Positions 12,458 to 15,141 of a stretch of DNA of 15,141 nt are shown here, in pieces (within the stretch, counting starts at the first letter, position 1; each line of letters begins with the position of its first letter). This stretch comes from Thermacetogenium sp. UBA5472 (lineage in GTDB: Bacteria > Bacillota > DSM-12270 > Thermacetogeniales > Thermacetogeniaceae). The position numbers and the translations under genes are program-made. Location of the stretch: positions 24,271 to 39,411 of the forward strand of contig DIQC01000034.1 in the NCBI GenBank assembly GCA_002426495.1, read 5' to 3'. Below the pieces are notes generated by a model, which saw only the letters and a program-made list of their open reading frames with translations, ran no database searches and had not been told where the DNA came from.

Positions 12458-14995
12458 TTAATTCGCCACGCTCAGCTCTGCGCCATCTGTGGCCAAGGTG
12501 ATGTTACCCTCTTGGTCAGTGCGCAGAACCTGGGCTCCTTGCTCCTGCCAGAAATAGATGGTTTCAGTTGACGGGTGGCCGAAGTTGTTGTTACCCACGC
12601 TGACCACCACTATCCGGGGGCGCACAGCAGCGGCGAACTCTGGACAGATGCTGTATGAACTGCCATGATGGGGGCACTTAAGAATATCAGCACTAATTTC
12701 CATAGCTGTCCTGCCCTTCTGCATACGCTCAGTCAGGTCCAACATCCCCTCCCGCTCTACATCACCGGTCAGCAAAAAAGAGACTTCGCCATATGCTATA
12801 TGCAGAATAAGGGAGTTGTTGTTGGTATCACTGCGGGTCCCTGAAAAAAGTGTTTCAGGAGGGCCTAGAACTGATATTTTTACAGCTGGATCCAGTTTAA
12901 TCTCTGCTCCACTGTGAATGTAATTTACCGGGATCTCTTTTTCCTCCAGCAGTTGCTGTACCTGAAGCGCCTGGGGGGTCACGTGTTCTATAGGTGGAGC
13001 TACATACCTGCCCACTTTTATATTATCTAAAACAGCCGGTATACCCCCTAGATGATCCTCATGAGGGTGTGAGTTGACAACCAGATCCAGTTCCTTGATG
13101 CCTGCTCGAGCTAAGGCGGGTACTACAACCTGTCTGCCAGGATCAAAGGAAGTGTTGAGATAGGCAGGGCTCCCCCCGGCATCCACCAACATAGTGCGTC
13201 CCGCAGGTGTCCTGACTAAGATAGAATCACCCTGCCCAACATTGAGAAATGTCACTTCTAGTTGGCCTGAACTGCCTCTCCAGATCCCTGTACAAATCAG
13301 TATTAAACATAATGTGAGCACAAGCAGAGAGGGCATAACCCAGGATGTAGCCGCAGACCGGAAGCGAAAGTGGGGAAAAGAAACCGTAAACCCTTCTCGC
13401 AGAGCCCAACCAAACAGCAACAGTATACCAAACCACAACAAATATAACCATAGTGGTGGTGGAGGTACAAAGAAGGCAGCACCGGGAAGCTCTGCTAATA
13501 TACCGAGCAGCCCCTTGATGGGAATTGAAAGTGCACCGGCTGCCAGAAAAAAAGGGTTGAACAGCGCAGGTGCGGCTGCAGCCAGCAGCATTCCCACCAC
13601 ACCTAAATAAACCACAAACCCTGCCAAGGGCACAACCAGAATATTGGCCAGCAAACCCAGTATCGCTACCTGATTAAAATAAGTGGCGATCAGCGGGAGA
13701 ATAGCCAGCTGGGCAGCAAGTGGTACAGTTATCGCTTCTCGAATTCCAGCAGGCAGTGGAATATGTCTGTTAAGGGAAATCGCCAGGTAGATTATACCCC
13801 AGGTGGCAGTGAAGGAGAGCTGAAAACCGGGGTCAAAGAGCAATGAAGGGTTTATGAGCAGGAGAACCAGAGCAGCCAGAGCCAGGAAATTCATGGAATT
13901 CTTCCTCTGCTGCCAGAGATACGCCGCTAATCCAAATGTAACCATCACAGCAGCCCTGGTGACGGGGGGTGTGAAATCGATCAAAGCCGCATATCCCCAG
14001 ATACCGACAGTTACCATAAAAAAGGTGGGTATGCGCCTGAGGCCAAGGAAACCGGCAGCTGCAATCAAAGCAGCGAAAACAAAACCCAGATGGAGGCCAG
14101 AGACAGCGAAGAGATGCATTACACCTGTCCTCTGGTAAATATCACGATCATCCGGAGTCATCCCCTCTTTCGAACCAAGGAGAATTTCCTGAAGAAAGAA
14201 AGATTCATCTCGTGGCAGGGTTGTATTGATACTGTTCTCGATCCGCAGGCGCAGACCAGCCCAGACACTGCTCAAACCCTGCCTCTGTGACATGACCTCC
14301 GGAATTCCTTTTCCCTGAACCTGGGCGATAATGCCGCGCCGCTCCAGATAAGCCCGGTAATCGAACTCTCCGGGTGATAGAGCTGTCTCTGTCAGCTCTA
14401 AAAAACCCTCAACCCTGACGGCATCACCTGGCAGAAGCTTTGAGCGCAGATGTTCGGCCTCAATCTCTGTGCCACCTGCTCCTGTTATGACCAGCTTATT
14501 ATTACTACCGGTGGTACGATTATCAACAGAGGACGAAGTACTGCCTGCTGTGCCTGTTTGTTGTGACGACGCACTCTCATCGACAGCCTCCTCTGCAGCT
14601 ATAAAATAATATACAACCTCAAGCTTCTCATTTCCCTGCCATCGCTCCTTATCCAAGCTGACGACAGGTTCCTCCAGCACAAAGACAAGCCTGTTGGGGT
14701 AAACAGAAGGAAGATTGGCCACAGCCCCTTCCACCTGAACAAAGTGACCCAGAAAAGGGTTTAGCTGCTGTGGAAAAGAAACGGAATGAATCCCCATCCA
14801 GGCATACCCAAGGCATAACAAACATAAAGGCAGCCAGATAAAAGAATACCTCTTGCCCCGCTGATAATACCAAATACCAGCAGCTAAAAAAATTGCGGCA
14901 CCCGCAACCGCTGCCCACACCCACCTACCTCTGTTGAGCTCAGAAATAATTATTCCCAGAGCAAAGGTACTAGCAATTAAAACAAATGGTGGCAA
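12458..14995 (-). CDS. comEC: ComEC/Rec2 family DNA internalisation protein
   Basis: Membrane channel proposed to carry single-stranded DNA into the cytoplasm during natural transformation. The 845-residue product has the complete three-part architecture. First come N-terminal membrane segments and a DUF4131/OB-fold-like soluble part (about residues 1-240). The hydrophobic competence domain follows (about 250-570) and includes VMHLFAVSGLHLGFVFA. The C-terminal metallo-beta-lactamase-like domain starts near residue 577 with LNVGQGDSILVRTPAG and VDAGG, then SHPHEDHLGG (about 640-649), LLTGDVE (about 740) and CPHHGSS (about 773). All putative metal ligands are present, so the nuclease-like domain looks intact. 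The start is a TTG with GGGGGTG seven bases upstream. An in-frame TAA seven codons before it excludes longer readings. No promoter is obvious in the 146 bases upstream. Confidence 0.95.
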   Translation of the reverse strand: MPPFVLIASTFALGIIISELNRGRWVWAAVAGAAIFLAAGIWYYQRGKRYSFIWLPLCLLCLGYAWMGIHSVSFPQQLNPFLGHFVQVEGAVANLPSVYPNRLVFVLEEPVVSLDKERWQGNEKLEVVYYFIAAEEAVDESASSQQTGTAGSTSSSVDNRTTGSNNKLVITGAGGTEIEAEHLRSKLLPGDAVRVEGFLELTETALSPGEFDYRAYLERRGIIAQVQGKGIPEVMSQRQGLSSVWAGLRLRIENSINTTLPRDESFFLQEILLGSKEGMTPDDRDIYQRTGVMHLFAVSGLHLGFVFAALIAAAGFLGLRRIPTFFMVTVGIWGYAALIDFTPPVTRAAVMVTFGLAAYLWQQRKNSMNFLALAALVLLLINPSLLFDPGFQLSFTATWGIIYLAISLNRHIPLPAGIREAITVPLAAQLAILPLIATYFNQVAILGLLANILVVPLAGFVVYLGVVGMLLAAAAPALFNPFFLAAGALSIPIKGLLGILAELPGAAFFVPPPPLWLYLLWFGILLLFGWALREGFTVSFPHFRFRSAATSWVMPSLLVLTLCLILICTGIWRGSSGQLEVTFLNVGQGDSILVRTPAGRTMLVDAGGSPAYLNTSFDPGRQVVVPALARAGIKELDLVVNSHPHEDHLGGIPAVLDNIKVGRYVAPPIEHVTPQALQVQQLLEEKEIPVNYIHSGAEIKLDPAVKISVLGPPETLFSGTRSDTNNNSLILHIAYGEVSFLLTGDVEREGMLDLTERMQKGRTAMEISADILKCPHHGSSYSICPEFAAAVRPRIVVVSVGNNNFGHPSTETIYFWQEQGAQVLRTDQEGNITLATDGAELSVAN

Positions 14996-15141
14996 ACCAA
15001 TACACCCCCACCATTATTTAACAAAAGGGCGATCAGGGGGACGGCAGACTGTGCGACAACTCCCTAAATCATCAGCTCAGCGGCCAAAAGTGGGGGTGCA
15101 TTACTGAAAAAGCGGGTAATTGGTGCTCCATATCCCTAAAA
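14996..15141. other. Intergenic end of window upstream of comEC
   Basis: No gene is supported in these 146 bases. CACCCCCA (15003-15010) and TGGGGGTG (15091-15098) are perfect 8-base inverted arms, one of which is the comEC ribosome binding site. TCCCTAAA occurs twice (15061-15068 and 15133-15140). GGGGACGG (15037-15044) matches the core of the palindromic repeats beside hrcA. No -35/-10 pair I trust is visible on the minus strand. Confidence 0.5.

Noticed and set aside
1..15141. Defence island, CRISPR array, prophage, insertion sequence, tRNA or a new multi-gene system
   Set aside because: No transposase, integrase, regularly spaced repeats, cloverleaf or nuclease-helicase cluster was seen; nearly all sequence is accounted for by known housekeeping families.

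Overview
The window reads as a chromosomal housekeeping segment of a spore-forming, Gram-positive bacterium of the Clostridia type (low to moderate GC by eye). The supporting evidence is a spoIIP gene, HrcA/CIRCE control of a grpE-dnaK operon, a DnaK without the Gram-negative ATPase-domain insertion, GGAGG-type ribosome binding sites, frequent TTG and GTG starts, and the order rpsT - spoIIP - lepA - hemW - hrcA - grpE - dnaK known from Bacillus and Clostridia. I cannot name the species.

Layout, from high to low coordinates, because most genes lie on the minus strand. comEC (14995-12458, DNA uptake channel) converges on pfkA (11359-12438, plus strand, phosphofructokinase). Next come an unrecognised 98-residue acidic protein (11194-10898) and holA (10809-9835, clamp-loader delta). 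rpsT (9512-9781, plus strand) converges on holA and shares a bidirectional terminator with it. Divergent from rpsT lies spoIIP (9338-8358), then a small one-pass membrane protein in the position of Bacillus yqxA (8287-7943). murJ (7823-6240), lepA (6224-4422) and hemW (4425-3265) follow as a tightly packed block. After a short intergenic region carrying palindromic repeats, a well-formed sigma-A promoter and a perfect CIRCE operator, the heat-shock operon hrcA (3068-2034), grpE (1933-1295) and dnaK (1302 to the window edge) begins. dnaK is cut by the window edge.

Functionally the genes cover protein folding and its stress control, translation (rpsT, lepA), cell-wall precursor export (murJ), engulfment during sporulation (spoIIP), heme trafficking (hemW), DNA replication (holA), DNA uptake (comEC) and glycolysis (pfkA). 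They are mostly neighbours by conserved synteny rather than one pathway. The heat-shock genes are the exception: HrcA represses its own operon through CIRCE, and GrpE is the nucleotide exchange factor for DnaK.

I found no defence system, prophage, insertion sequence, CRISPR array, tRNA or rRNA. The points most worth a second look are the palindromic GGGACGG-core repeats beside the hrcA promoter, a possible HrcA-independent promoter before grpE, the grpE/dnaK overlap that turns the dnaK ribosome binding site into GrpE tail codons, the mixed active-site signature of PfkA, the absence of gpr and presence of murJ in an otherwise conserved block, and the unknown 98-residue protein before holA.
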